Position numbers and translations under genes: made by a program
Assembly: GCF_028622875.1 (NCBI RefSeq)
Contig: NZ_CP117709.1
Coordinates: forward strand, 186,001 to 250,000
Direction of reading: 5' to 3'
DNA: 64,000 nucleotides
From: Streptomyces sp. MMBL 11-1
GTDB taxonomy: Bacteria > Actinomycetota > Actinomycetes > Streptomycetales > Streptomycetaceae
Notes under the pieces: model-generated
The model's database searches: none
What the model saw: only the letters and a program-made list of their open reading frames with translations
Told to the model about the DNA's origin: nothing
Part shown: in pieces, positions 42,798 to 51,326 of the stretch
Layout: the number at the start of each line of letters is the position of its first letter
Numbering within the stretch: position 1 is the stretch's first letter

Positions 42798-44340
42798 AGT
42801 GGGCCTCCGCCCACCACCGGCTCCGGTCGACGAGCAGCAGCCAGGCGTGCCCGTCGTCGGTGGTGACCTGCATCCGGGCGACCCGCCGGCCGCCGTCCGG
42901 CGCCCACCACCGCTCCAGCACCGGCCACGGGCCGGCCCACCCGCTCACTCCGGCCCGGCTCCGCCCGTCGACCGAGAGGAACGCGGGCTCGGCCGACAGC
43001 TCCAGCCGCCCGGCCACGCCGACCGGCACGCCGTCGGTCCCGGTCAGCCGGGCCGGACGCCGGACCGGGTAGACCGCGGCCGGGTGCGGGGCGGGCAGCA
43101 GTCCAGGCCACGGGCCGCCCGCGGCACCCGCACCGTCGTCGGGGACGTCGCCGACCGGGACGAGCCGGATCCGGTCGCCCGGCCCCCGGCCGCCGGCCTC
43201 GACGATCCGCGCGACCGCCCGGTGCCCGAGCACCGCCTGTACCCGGGCGGCGGCCCGCTCCACCTCCACCGGAGTGTCGCGTTCTCCGTCGAACGCGCCC
43301 TGCGAGCCGGTGTCCGGAGCGATCCCGTCGGGGCGCAGGGCGAGGCGGCGGATTCCCGGTTCACCGTCGCCGGCGTCCAGCAGGCCCGTCTCGGACCAGG
43401 CGGCCAGCACGCCGCGCACCCGCTCGGCGACCGCCAGGGAGGACAGCCGCCCCTCGTGCCGGAAGGTCCGCGTCAGAATCCGGCCGTCGGCCGTCTCGAC
43501 CGCGGCCTCCACCCGCCCGCACACCACTCCCGCCGCCGCCAGGCGCTCGTGGAGCTCGTCCGCGAGCGCGACCGCCACGAACACGACCGCGTCCAGCCGC
43601 CCCTCGGCGACCTCGAACAGCCGCCGCACCGTGTGGTCCTGGACGGCGGTCCGTACGGACACCGGCCGGGCCGACCCCCCGCGGGCGACACGGTGCGCGC
43701 CGATCCCCTCCGCGCCGAGCCGCTCCGCGACCCGGCCCGCCGGCAGCCGCGCGAAGTCCCCGACGGTACGCATACCGAGCTGCTTCAGAAGCTCGGACAG
43801 GCGGGGCACGCCCAGCACGCCCACCGGATACGGGGACAGGAACGCGGCGTTCCCGCCCGCCGGGACGATCACCCCGTCGCCCCGGCGGGCCGCGAGCGCC
43901 GCCACGAACGTGTTGTCGGCGATCCCGGCACGGGCGGGCAGCCCCAGTTCGGCGACGGTGTCCACCAGCCGTACGGACAGCTGCCGCTCGCCGCCCCAGT
44001 ACCGCGCGGCCCCGCGCGCCGGTGCCGCCAGCAGCCCGGGACGGATCACCTCCAGCCTGGGCACCACGTCCGTTTCCACGCGGTGCACCACCTGCTCGAA
44101 CAGCCTCACCTCGGCGGCGAGATCCCGCTCGACGACCCGCAGCCCGGGGCATCTGGCCTGCGCGGTCCGCAGCCGCATGTGCCGCCGGACCCCGGCCGCC
44201 CGCGCGGACGCGGAGCAGGCCACCACCGCGCCCCGGTGCACCACCGCCACCGGCGCGCCGTCCTCCGCACCGCACGCCAGCACCGGGAAGTCGGGCACCC
44301 AGACCACGGCCACCCGCACGGAATCGGTCGCCCCGGTCAT
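42790..44340 (-). CDS. imuB: ImuB, catalytically inactive Y-family polymerase homologue
   Basis: 516-aa adaptor of the mutasome. The N-terminus has a Y-family fold (VRVAVVWVPDFPVLACG, GVRRHMRLRTAQARCPGL). Acidic metal-binding residues of active polymerases are not in place, so it is predicted to be non-catalytic, as in mycobacterial ImuB. GVLGVPRLSELLKQLGMRTVGDFARL is the HhH region, followed by a little-finger-like domain and a C-terminal tail. It would tether DnaE2 to the sliding clamp. Start ATG 44340 overlaps the upstream gene by 4 bp (ATGA). Confidence 0.93.
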   Translation of the reverse strand: MTGATDSVRVAVVWVPDFPVLACGAEDGAPVAVVHRGAVVACSASARAAGVRRHMRLRTAQARCPGLRVVERDLAAEVRLFEQVVHRVETDVVPRLEVIRPGLLAAPARGAARYWGGERQLSVRLVDTVAELGLPARAGIADNTFVAALAARRGDGVIVPAGGNAAFLSPYPVGVLGVPRLSELLKQLGMRTVGDFARLPAGRVAERLGAEGIGAHRVARGGSARPVSVRTAVQDHTVRRLFEVAEGRLDAVVFVAVALADELHERLAAAGVVCGRVEAAVETADGRILTRTFRHEGRLSSLAVAERVRGVLAAWSETGLLDAGDGEPGIRRLALRPDGIAPDTGSQGAFDGERDTPVEVERAAARVQAVLGHRAVARIVEAGGRGPGDRIRLVPVGDVPDDGAGAAGGPWPGLLPAPHPAAVYPVRRPARLTGTDGVPVGVAGRLELSAEPAFLSVDGRSRAGVSGWAGPWPVLERWWAPDGGRRVARMQVTTDDGHAWLLLVDRSRWWAEAHYG

Positions 44341-44996
44341 CCGACGACGCGGAGATCCGCCCGCGCCCCGCTCACCACGGCCTCCGCCGTCCCCCGCTCC
44401 ACCATGCCCACCAGGCCGTCCGGGCCGGGCAGCCACAGCTCCGCGCTCCGGGGCGCGGCGGCCGCGCCGCGCCCGCCCGCCGTCACCGTCACCCGGCGGC
44501 CGCGCAACAGGCCGTGTCCCCGGCCCACCCCTGCCCAGCCCACCGGCACCACCCGGAGCTGCACGTCCGCTCCCGGCCACCGGCCCGCCGCCAGCAGCAC
44601 CGCTCCGCTGCGCCGCATCACCGCCCGCAGCCGCCGTACCGCCCGCTCCGGCACCCGTACCGAGGCGCCGACGAGGACCACCGGCACCGACTCCAGCAGC
44701 ACGGCGAGCACCTGGGCCGCGCGCGGCCCCGGATCGCTCACCACCAGGCCGGTGGCCAGATCCAGACCTGCCTGCGCCGCCGCCAGCCCGCCCAGCTCCG
44801 GCACTCCCACCGCAGCCCATGCCACCGAATCCGCTGCCGCCAGAGCGGCCAGCGCCAGCAGCAGGGGCAGGTCTCCGCCCGTACCCACTGCGGTACCAGG
44901 ACGAATGCCTCCTCCCGGCAGCAGGCCGGAAAGTGGCGACGCCACCGCACCGGCTCCCGCGCCCCGCTCCTCGACTACCTGCTGACCTGTCCACAC
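44337..44996 (-). CDS. imuA': ImuA'-like RecA-fold accessory of the mutasome
   Basis: About 219-aa protein with a RecA-like core (LLPGGGIRPGTAVGTGGDLP, ALAALAAADSVAWAAVG, VLLESVPVVLVGA), but the P-loop is degenerate (TGGDLP), as expected for ImuA'. It forms the first gene of imuA'-imuB-dnaE2. The start is uncertain. GTG 44996 is given; GTG 44945 has a better-spaced GGGAG; GTG 45056 would add about 20 residues in codons atypical for the genome, including a TTA. A frame start at 45158 lies inside a terminator hairpin and is rejected. Confidence 0.75.
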   Translation of the reverse strand: MWTGQQVVEERGAGAGAVASPLSGLLPGGGIRPGTAVGTGGDLPLLLALAALAAADSVAWAAVGVPELGGLAAAQAGLDLATGLVVSDPGPRAAQVLAVLLESVPVVLVGASVRVPERAVRRLRAVMRRSGAVLLAAGRWPGADVQLRVVPVGWAGVGRGHGLLRGRRVTVTAGGRGAAAAPRSAELWLPGPDGLVGMVERGTAEAVVSGARADLRVVG

Positions 44997-45010
44997 CTTT
45001 CGATATTCGC

Positions 45011-45022
45011 TCGAACGTTCGA
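45011..45022. promoter_or_regulatory. TCGAACGTTCGA palindrome upstream of imuA', SOS-box-like
   Basis: A perfect 12-bp palindrome in a strikingly AT-rich 45-bp stretch (about 44990-45035). It has the same half-sites as the actinobacterial LexA box TCGAAC-N4-GTTCGA but no 4-bp spacer. Mycobacterial imuA'/imuB and dnaE2 are LexA-controlled, so a damage-responsive operator is plausible here. The missing spacer makes LexA binding uncertain. Confidence 0.45.
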
Positions 45023-45116
45023 ATAATTCAAGCCAGGCATCTGGCGGCAGGGACACGGCGGGCAGGGGCGCACTCGGGGCGGCGGCGCGGCTACGGAGGA
45101 CGCGGCCGGTGTACGC

Positions 45117-45160
45117 ACATGGGGCGGGGCCGGAGAATCCTCTCCGGCCCCGCCCCATGT
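45117..45160 (-). terminator. 20-bp perfect hairpin terminator after the gas-vesicle operon
   Basis: ACATGGGGCGGGGCCGGAGA (45117-45136), loop ATCC, and its exact reverse complement at 45141-45160. It lies 39 bp beyond the last gene of the gas-vesicle operon and before imuA'. Extremely stable; separates the two same-strand operons. Confidence 0.9.
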
Positions 45161-45198
45161 CCTGGCCCGTGCCGAGCCCGGCGTTCTCCGTTCCGCGG

Positions 45199-45714
45199 TC
45201 AGATCCGCCCGCGCGCCAGTCGGGTCAGCGGGCCCGTCGGAGGCCTGGCGGTCGAACGGCCGATGGCGAACGCCGCCCCGGCGACACCGGCCACCCCCGC
45301 CGCGGCCCCGGCGGCGACCGCCTTACGGTGCTTGAGGACGGTCCAGGCCGTGGTGGCCGCGCTCGCGGCCTTCGCCGCGTTGGCGGTCACGGCGTGCTGC
45401 CCGCTCTGGAGACCCGCGGCGGCGGCACGGCCGACGCGGCGGGTGGTCTCACCGGCCGCCCGGGCACCGTCCGAGGCCGCGTCCTTGCCGCTCCCGGCCG
45501 CATCCTTGGCGCTCCCCGCCGCGTCCTTGGCGCTCCCGGTCGCATCCTTGGCGCTCCCGGTCGACAGCGCCTCGTCGGCCGTCGCGTCGGCCCGCTTACC
45601 GGCCCGCTCGGCCGTGGCTCCGGCCGCCTTGCGGGCCGATGCCGACTTGTCGGCGGTGGTGGTCCTGCCCTTGTTCGGGGTCGAGTTCTTCGCGTCCTTG
45701 TCGTCAGTGGTCAT
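45199..45714 (-). CDS. Lys/Ala-rich repeat protein ending the gas-vesicle operon
   Basis: 171-aa protein of low complexity. Residues 53-80 are four consecutive heptads of the type G-S-[AG]-K-D-A-[AT], LEA-like in composition. The C-terminal part has a small-residue hydrophobic helix (AAGAAAGVAGVAGAAFAIG). ATG 45714 has GGAGG upstream. Placed directly after gvpK, it is the last gene before the operon terminator. No catalytic features. A gas-vesicle-associated structural or stress role is inference; it may match the gene called gvpX in some Streptomyces. Confidence 0.78.
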   Translation of the reverse strand: MTTDDKDAKNSTPNKGRTTTADKSASARKAAGATAERAGKRADATADEALSTGSAKDATGSAKDAAGSAKDAAGSGKDAASDGARAAGETTRRVGRAAAAGLQSGQHAVTANAAKAASAATTAWTVLKHRKAVAAGAAAGVAGVAGAAFAIGRSTARPPTGPLTRLARGRI

Positions 45715-45763
45715 GGCCTCCTCCTTGCCTTGGGTGATGCGGTGAAACCTGGGCTCTGCCCGC

Positions 45764-46234
45764 TCATGCGCCGTGGTGCGGCAGCAGTGAGCCGAGCGGC
45801 CCGAGGTCGAGATTGAGGTCGTCCATCGTCAGGTCGTAGCGGTCGCACAGCTCCGTCATGCGTTCGTGCAGGATCATCAGCGTCATGCCGATCCGCTCCT
45901 CCTGGAGCTCGCTCAGATCGCCCTGATCGACGCGGTGGATCGCCGTACGCTCCATGAGCTGGCGAAGCAGCTCGACGATGGTGAGCACCAGCTTGATGAG
46001 ATCCCGCTCCACGGTGTCCGGGTCGGTGTGCAGCCGCTGGGCCGCCGCCGAGGGACCGCGGTCGTCCGGTTGCGCGGGGCTGAGCCCGAACGCCCTGGCC
46101 GCGGCGCGTGCCACCTCTTCGGCCGCCGCGGAGGGCACAGCGGGGTCGTCCTCGGCCACCGTGTCCACCTCCTCAGCCTCCTCGCTCGCCGGCCTGCTTC
46201 CCCGTTCGCGCCCGGGGGCGGGCTGCCTCACCAC
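45764..46234 (-). CDS. gvpK: Gas vesicle protein K
   Basis: 156-aa GvpK. The family core is complete: QRLHTDPDTVERDLIKLVLT, IVELLRQLMERTAIHRVDQG, EERIGMTLMILHERMTELCD. The N-terminal 50 residues are an acidic, variable extension. GvpK is an accessory assembly factor of the vesicle wall. The GTG start overlaps the gvpS stop by 7 bp. Confidence 0.94.
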   Translation of the reverse strand: MVRQPAPGRERGSRPASEEAEEVDTVAEDDPAVPSAAAEEVARAAARAFGLSPAQPDDRGPSAAAQRLHTDPDTVERDLIKLVLTIVELLRQLMERTAIHRVDQGDLSELQEERIGMTLMILHERMTELCDRYDLTMDDLNLDLGPLGSLLPHHGA

Positions 46235-46440
46235 GGCCCCGGCTCCTCACCGGTGACCGACCTGATCACCGCTCGAAGGTTGATGTGGACGAGATCCACG
46301 TCGGCGATGGACAGGACGAGGTCTCCGGTGAGCACGGCCCCGCCGTTCAGCAGGCGGTCCAGGAGGTCGATCAGCGCGACGGGCGGACCTCCCCGGGGCT
46401 CGGTCTCACCGAGAACGCCGCCGATGATGTCCGTGCTCAC
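46228..46440 (-). CDS. gvpS: GvpA-family minor protein GvpS
   Basis: 70-aa paralogue of the shell protein: VALIDLLDRLLNGGAVLTGD, then LVLSIADVDLVHINLRAVI. The short length and position between gvpL and gvpK match GvpS of the Streptomyces cluster. The GTG start overlaps the gvpL stop (GTGA). Probably a minor wall or tip component. Too short to stand out against the long overlapping frame. Confidence 0.9.
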   Translation of the reverse strand: MSTDIIGGVLGETEPRGGPPVALIDLLDRLLNGGAVLTGDLVLSIADVDLVHINLRAVIRSVTGEEPGPW

Positions 46441-47285
46441 CGTGGACCACCGCCGTCCGCGCCCTCCGCCACCACGGCGGTGGCGAACGAGTAGGGCGCC
46501 CACGGCCCGGTCACCTCGATCGAGACCCCGGGGACGTCGTCGGCCAGTGCGGAGAGTTCCCGGCGGAGCCGCTCCAGGTGCTCCCGGGGCACGAGGCAGG
46601 CCTCGTTGGCCACGTTCACCCCGGGCCGGGAGGCGAGCTGCCCCTGCTGGGGGCGGTGCACCGCCCGTGAGGCAGCCACCGTCTCCGCCAACCGCGCGGC
46701 ACGGGCGGCCACGTCGGATGCCGCCCGGTAGACGTCCTGGCTGTCGCGCTGCTGCTCCTGGCGCCTGCGCAGATAGGCGCGGCCCGCTCCGGCTCCCGTC
46801 GGCGGCGCGGCGGGCCGCGGCGGCGCGGCGGCGGTGCGGGGATCGGCGTAGACCTTCACCCCCAGTTCGACGTGCCCCTCCAGGCGACCCAACAGCTCCT
46901 GGAAATCGCTGCGTTGCCGGACCAGCATGTCGGCCACCCGGGCGTCGTCCAGATAGACCGTGGCCAGCCGCATCGGCAGGACGGAGGTCTCCGCGAACGC
47001 GGCGTCCACCACGGCGTGGTGGGCGCGGGCCACCGCTTCGAGCCGCTCCAGGTCCTCCATCTGCGCGGTGAGACCCTGCGCGCCGAACGTGTCGGCCGGT
47101 ACGGGGGAGACGAGTGCGCACAGCCCGCCTCCTTCGACGGGGCGCAGGGGGCGGCCGTCCACGCCCGGCAGCCGGGTGGCGAGCCCGTCCAGGGCCGGAC
47201 CCTGACGGCCGACGGCGTAGACGTAACTCATCTCCCCGGCGCCCTCACCCGGAACGCGGACGGGTGCGTTCGGTCCGGTGTTCAT
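46437..47285 (-). CDS. gvpL: Gas vesicle protein GvpL (GvpL/GvpF family)
   Basis: 282-aa GvpL/F family member: YVYAVGRQGPALDGLATRL, HHAVVDAAFAETSVLPMRLA (family motif around the PMR) and a C-terminal VSIEVTGPWAPYSFATA. A Pro/Ala-rich insert with YLRRRQEQQRDSQ interrupts the middle. ATG 47285 overlaps the gvpJ stop (ATGA). Family members are minor components needed for vesicle assembly. Confidence 0.93.
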   Translation of the reverse strand: MNTGPNAPVRVPGEGAGEMSYVYAVGRQGPALDGLATRLPGVDGRPLRPVEGGGLCALVSPVPADTFGAQGLTAQMEDLERLEAVARAHHAVVDAAFAETSVLPMRLATVYLDDARVADMLVRQRSDFQELLGRLEGHVELGVKVYADPRTAAAPPRPAAPPTGAGAGRAYLRRRQEQQRDSQDVYRAASDVAARAARLAETVAASRAVHRPQQGQLASRPGVNVANEACLVPREHLERLRRELSALADDVPGVSIEVTGPWAPYSFATAVVAEGADGGGPR

Positions 47286-47713
47286 CGTTCCTCCTCCTGT
47301 TCCGCCGGGGCGGCCCGGTCTCCGGCCGCCCCGGAACCCGGGGCCCCGACCGCCGACCGCAGGTGGGCCAGTTCGGCACGCAGCCGCTCGTTCTCGTCGG
47401 CCAGCGCGTCACGTCCGGGGCCGGCCCCGGTCTCACGCGCGGGGCGGGCCCGTGAGGAGAGCGAGGGATCGTGCTCCCACCAGTCGATGCCCATCTCCTT
47501 GGCCTTGTCGACGGAGGCGACGAGCAGGCGGAGCTTGATGGTGAGCAGCTCGATGTCGAGCAGATTGATCTGGATGTCACCGGCGATGACGATGCCCTTG
47601 TCCAGCACCCTTTCCAGGATATCGGCGAGATTGGCCGACGAGCCCTGCTGCCCGTATGCCGGGCCGGTCCCTCGGGGCGGGGCCGGCATACGGCCGGCGA
47701 GTGAATCGGACAC
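47282..47713 (-). CDS. gvpJ: GvpA-family protein GvpJ
   Basis: 143-aa GvpA paralogue: NLADILERVLDKGIVIAGDI, QINLLDIELLTIKLRLLVAS, VDKAKEMGIDWWEHDP, then a charged, possibly coiled-coil C-terminus (ADENERLRAELAHLRS). GvpJ is implicated in shell nucleation and shape. GTG start 47713. Overlaps gvpL by 4 bp. Confidence 0.92.
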   Translation of the reverse strand: MSDSLAGRMPAPPRGTGPAYGQQGSSANLADILERVLDKGIVIAGDIQINLLDIELLTIKLRLLVASVDKAKEMGIDWWEHDPSLSSRARPARETGAGPGRDALADENERLRAELAHLRSAVGAPGSGAAGDRAAPAEQEEER

Positions 47714-47765
47714 GGTGTCTCACGCCTTTCCGTGGGTCTCGGTGCGGCTCTGTGCGCGGGCCCGG

Positions 47766-48875
47766 TCACCGGACGGCGGGCTGCTCCGACTCGTCCACCG
47801 GCACGGCGTCCTCGTCGTCTTCCTCGTCCTCGTCAGGTTCCTCGTCGTCGTCTTCCTCGTCGACGAACTCCTCGTCCTGCGGCTCTTCGTCGTCGTACGC
47901 GGGATCCTCCTCCTCGGGGCCGACTTCCTCGGGGTCGTCGTCCTCGGGGTCGTCTTCCTCTTCGGAGGGCCGCTCGTCCTCGTACGCGTCGTCGGGCGCG
48001 CCGTCATCGGACTCGGCGCCCTCGTCGTTCCGCGCCTCCTCCTCGTCGAGCGCTTCGTCGTGGCCGACGACGACTTCTCCGTCCCTGATCTCGCCCCGCC
48101 AGCTGTCGGTCGCCTCGCCGCGCATCATGATGAACTTGCGGTAGAGCTTGAGGTCGAGCCGGGCGCGGCGGCCCTGGGCGCGCCAGATGTTGCCGGTCTT
48201 CTCGAACAGTCCCTTGGGGAAGTATTCGAGCACCAGAAGGACACGGGTGAGACCGTCGGTGATCGCGTGGAAGGTGACCACGCCCTTGACGGTGCCCTTG
48301 GCCCCTTCGGTGGTCCAGGAGATGCGTTCGTCGGGTACCTGCTCGGTGACGTTCGCCTTCCAGCTGCGGGTCGACTTGGCGACCTTCACCTTCCAGTTGC
48401 TGGTGGTGTCGCCCGTCTGCTCCACGCTCACGACGCCCTTGGCGAACGAGCTGAACTCCTGGAACTGGGTCCACTGGTCGTACGCCTCGCGGACCGGCAC
48501 GCCGACATCAATGTCCTCGACGATGACGACACTCTTGGACTTGCCCCCACCGGACGCGCGCCCCTTGCCGAACAATCCCTTGACCTTGTCCTTGACGGTG
48601 TCCTTGAGATGCGAGGCACCCGCGCTCAGAGCGGCCTGACCGGGTGACGCGCCTTCGCCGAGGGCTTGGCCGCCCTTGGCCAGGCTCTTGAGGGCGCCGC
48701 CCCCGCCGCCCGGCTCCGCCAGCTGGGACACCGAGTCGCCGAGCCGGTGTCCCAGCTGGGTCACCGCGTGTTCGGCTCGGGCCCGGAGGTAGTTCCGCAG
48801 TTCGTCCTTGAGACGGTCGGTGGCCGGGCTCCTGACCACGTCGTCCTTGATGCCGCCGAGTGCGGAGTCAGGCAT
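47766..48875 (-). CDS. gvpZ: SRPBCC (cyclase/dehydrase-like) protein with acidic tail, GvpZ position
   Basis: 369 aa in three parts. An N-terminal helical region (~1-110) ends in Lys/Gly-rich sequence. An SRPBCC/START-like hydrophobic-pocket domain (~115-265) follows: VVIVEDIDVGVPVREAYDQW, EFSSFAKGV, RISWTTEGAKGTVKGVVTFH. The last ~100 residues are almost only Asp/Glu/Pro. Its place between gvpY and gvpJ matches GvpZ of the S. coelicolor order. Role in gas vesicles unproven. The acidic tail may bind cations or basic partners such as GvpY. Confidence 0.85.
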   Translation of the reverse strand: MPDSALGGIKDDVVRSPATDRLKDELRNYLRARAEHAVTQLGHRLGDSVSQLAEPGGGGGALKSLAKGGQALGEGASPGQAALSAGASHLKDTVKDKVKGLFGKGRASGGGKSKSVVIVEDIDVGVPVREAYDQWTQFQEFSSFAKGVVSVEQTGDTTSNWKVKVAKSTRSWKANVTEQVPDERISWTTEGAKGTVKGVVTFHAITDGLTRVLLVLEYFPKGLFEKTGNIWRAQGRRARLDLKLYRKFIMMRGEATDSWRGEIRDGEVVVGHDEALDEEEARNDEGAESDDGAPDDAYEDERPSEEEDDPEDDDPEEVGPEEEDPAYDDEEPQDEEFVDEEDDDEEPDEDEEDDEDAVPVDESEQPAVR

Positions 48876-49464
48876 CGTCGCCTCCCCGGGTCTTGCGGGC
48901 GCCGGAGGCCGCGGTCTTCCGGGCTGTTCCGCCGCGTTTGCGGGCGGGGGCGGACTTGCTCCCGCTCCCGCTCCCGGACCGGCTGCGGCCGGACGAGGAC
49001 CGGTTCCTGGAAGCGGGCGCGGACTCGGAGGCGGCGGCGGCCTTTCGGGGAGCGCGCTTCGCGGCCCCGCCCCCTTCCGTGTCCTCGTCCCGGTCCGCCT
49101 CGGCTCCGTCGTCGGCGGACGTCCTGGGCTCGTCGTCCTCGTCCCGCTCCTCCTCGTCGGCCCCGGGGCCGGCCCCCAGCGCCTGAGTGCGCTGCTGCAG
49201 GGAGTCGGCCAGGCTGCCAGCCCGCTGCGTGACGGCCTTGGTGGCCGCCGTCCTGGTGGCGTCGACCAGTTCCTTGCGCACCTGGTCGTTGAGAGAGCCC
49301 AGGACCGGTGAGTCGGCCAGCAACCTGCCGATCTGCCGCGGGTCGAGGTCGATCTTCTTGCCGAGGAGGAACATCCCGAACCCCAGGGCGAGTTTGGCCT
49401 TCTTGGTACGCCCCAGCAGGTATCCCCCCACCAGAGCCGCGCCTATCTTGGCGTTCTTCGTCAT
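48868..49464 (-). CDS. gvpY: Basic-tailed small membrane-associated protein, GvpY position
   Basis: 198 aa. An N-terminal hydrophobic segment (IGAALVGGYLLGRTKKAKLALGF, FGMFLLGKK) is followed by a helical stretch DSPVLGSLNDQVRKELVDAT, an acidic middle (EEERDEDDE) and a strongly basic Ser/Arg/Lys tail. It overlaps gvpZ by 8 bp. Synteny gives the gvpY name; no biochemical family recognised. Confidence 0.83.
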   Translation of the reverse strand: MTKNAKIGAALVGGYLLGRTKKAKLALGFGMFLLGKKIDLDPRQIGRLLADSPVLGSLNDQVRKELVDATRTAATKAVTQRAGSLADSLQQRTQALGAGPGADEEERDEDDEPRTSADDGAEADRDEDTEGGGAAKRAPRKAAAASESAPASRNRSSSGRSRSGSGSGSKSAPARKRGGTARKTAASGARKTRGGDDA

Positions 49465-49521
49465 CTGCGATGCACCTCTGCTCTCCCCCCGGTCACATGT
49501 CTCGTGTGTCGTGGTTGATGG

Positions 49522-49779
49522 TCATTGCGCGTGCCGTGTGCTGTCGCGGTACTCCTCGATCTCGTCGAGCCGGTCGAGGAGTTCGTCCTCTCGCCGGTCG
49601 AACTCCTCGGCGTCGATGAGGCCGTTGACCAGGTCCTGTTCCAACCGGGCGAGCCGGGCGCGTACCGGCTCGGGGTCGTAGTACTCGTCCTCGGCGGCCT
49701 GGACGACCTGGTCGAGGACCCAGACCGTCCCGCGTACGGGGGCCAGTGGCAGGGTCAGGATGCTGCTGATGAGGCCCAT
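49522..49779 (-). CDS. gvpG: Gas vesicle protein G
   Basis: 85-aa GvpG: MGLISSILTLPLAPVRGTVW, VLDQVVQAAEDEYYDPEPVR, and a charged helical C-terminus LIDAEEFDRREDELLDRLDE. The family is small, amphipathic and needed for vesicle formation. Start ATG 49779. Located after gvpF as in the Streptomyces order. Confidence 0.94.
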   Translation of the reverse strand: MGLISSILTLPLAPVRGTVWVLDQVVQAAEDEYYDPEPVRARLARLEQDLVNGLIDAEEFDRREDELLDRLDEIEEYRDSTRHAQ

Positions 49780-49830
49780 GGCGGACAGATCACCTCCGCT
49801 CCCGGGGGCCGGGCGGCCGGGCCCCGGCGG

Positions 49831-50547
49831 TCAGACGAAGCTGTACGGCGGCAGCGGTCCGGTCAGGGTGAACGTGTACGCGTCGCCGCGCTGCTCCGCC
49901 TCGCGTCGGACCGCGGCCACGAAGGCGTCGGTCTCCGCCCGGGACACGAGGAAGGACAGGTTGAGGAACTGCTGCGGGGCCGGCTCCGCGTGCGAGCTGC
50001 GGGCGGCGACGTCCGCCAGCCGGGCGGCGACATCCTCCGCCTCCCGCTGGTGACGGGCGGTCACCTCGCGGGCCACCAGCTCTCCCAGGGCGACCCGGTC
50101 GTCGTGGCCGCCCCCGGAACGTGTCCGTTCATTGAGTTCCCGCAGGTCAGGGGAGTCGGTCATGATCTCCCGCAGGAGGTCGTCCTCGTCGCGGCCGGCC
50201 TTGAGGTTGTACTCGACCCGGCCGTCCAGCTCCGCCAGCCGCTCCTGGTACGCGTCGGCCTCCCGCTCCAGGGCGGCGGTGACCTCGTCGTCGCCGGGCC
50301 CCACCAGGCCGAACCGCATGGGCAGGGTCGCACCCCCCGTCATGAGGGATTCCAGCACTCCCTGATGGGCCATCACGTCCCGCCGCTTGGCGCGGAGACC
50401 GGAAGGGGCGTCGCTGACCACGGCGGCCAGCCGCTCGGTGCGCAGAGTGCGCAGCGCGGAGGGCGGATCGCCCACGCCGTGCAGGCCGTTCAGGAACAGC
50501 GGGTGGTCGGCGCCGGTGATGGCGTAGATGTAGGTGGGCACCGTCAC
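49831..50547 (-). CDS. gvpF: Gas vesicle protein GvpF (GvpL/GvpF family)
   Basis: 238-aa protein: [81 protein letters not shown] and the C-terminal [14 protein letters not shown]. GvpF is a minor wall component on the gas face in other organisms. GTG start overlaps the gvpA stop (GTGA). Confidence 0.94.
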   Translation of the reverse strand: MTVPTYIYAITGADHPLFLNGLHGVGDPPSALRTLRTERLAAVVSDAPSGLRAKRRDVMAHQGVLESLMTGGATLPMRFGLVGPGDDEVTAALEREADAYQERLAELDGRVEYNLKAGRDEDDLLREIMTDSPDLRELNERTRSGGGHDDRVALGELVAREVTARHQREAEDVAARLADVAARSSHAEPAPQQFLNLSFLVSRAETDAFVAAVRREAEQRGDAYTFTLTGPLPPYSFV

Positions 50548-50981
50548 TCCTCCCCTCGCTGGGCCTGGCGGCTGGATGTCGACTTGCGGGCGGGCCGCTT
50601 GCGCGGCTCCTCCTCGGGCTCCTCGCGCTTGCCCTGCAAGGACTCGCTGACCGCCTCGACGGCGCCGCTCAGTGCGCCCTTGGACTTGCCCTTGGCACCG
50701 TTCTCCGTCATGTCGCCGACCAGGTCGGTGAGTTGACTCGGCGCCTTGCGTCCGGACTCGAGATCGAGCCGGTTGCAGGCTTCGGCGAATCGCAGATAGG
50801 TGTCGACACTCGCGACCACCACCCGGACGTCGATTTTGAGAATCTCGATACCGACCAGGGAGACGCGGACGAATGCGTCGATGACCAGGCCGCGGTCGAG
50901 TATGAGTTCAAGAACGTCGTAGAGATTTCCCGAACCGCCGCTCCCACCGGACGTCGCATTGCTCTGCTGAACGAGAGTCAT
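50544..50981 (-). CDS. gvpA: Gas vesicle structural protein GvpA
   Basis: 145 aa. Residues ~18-80 are the shell-forming domain: [56 protein letters not shown]. Classical GvpA ends near residue 70-75. This one carries a further ~65 residues of Lys/Glu/Ser-rich tail ([16 protein letters not shown]), which would face the cytoplasm if the core packs normally. Such tails recall GvpC-like or partner-binding extensions. ATG 50981. Confidence 0.93.
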   Translation of the reverse strand: MTLVQQSNATSGGSGGSGNLYDVLELILDRGLVIDAFVRVSLVGIEILKIDVRVVVASVDTYLRFAEACNRLDLESGRKAPSQLTDLVGDMTENGAKGKSKGALSGAVEAVSESLQGKREEPEEEPRKRPARKSTSSRQAQRGEE

Positions 50982-51026
50982 GGGGAACTCCTTTCGGTGA
51001 TCCTTATTACGTCTGACGACGGAATT

Positions 51027-51326
51027 TCAGCGCCGATCGATCTGGCCCCTGGCATAGCGGTGCAGTCGCTCGTAGGACAGCAGCGTTCCGCGCGGGTCGA
51101 GTTGAACCCGGTAGGAGGCCATCACGCTCATGGTGTCCGGCACTCTTTCCAGCTCGACCACTTCCACGTCCGCCGACCAGCCTTCCTCGGTGGCCTTCAT
51201 CGCGGAAACGGAACCCGGCTCGCACTGGAGCAATTCCGTGAGCTGCGCGGAGGCCTGCCGCATGGCGGTAGGAACATCGACGCGCTTTCCGTCGTGCTCT
51301 TCATCGGTCTTCTTCTCGGTACTCAT
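51027..51326 (-). CDS. gvpO: Gas vesicle protein O
   Basis: 99-aa GvpO and first gene of the operon: VPTAMRQASAQLTELLQCEP, GWSADVEVVELERVPDT, MASYRVQLDPRGTLLSYERL, HRYARGQ. ATG 51326 has GGAGG 2-6 nt upstream. GvpO influences vesicle synthesis in halophiles; in Streptomyces it regularly leads the cluster. The operon promoter should lie in the 500-bp gap upstream. Confidence 0.92.
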   Translation of the reverse strand: MSTEKKTDEEHDGKRVDVPTAMRQASAQLTELLQCEPGSVSAMKATEEGWSADVEVVELERVPDTMSVMASYRVQLDPRGTLLSYERLHRYARGQIDRR

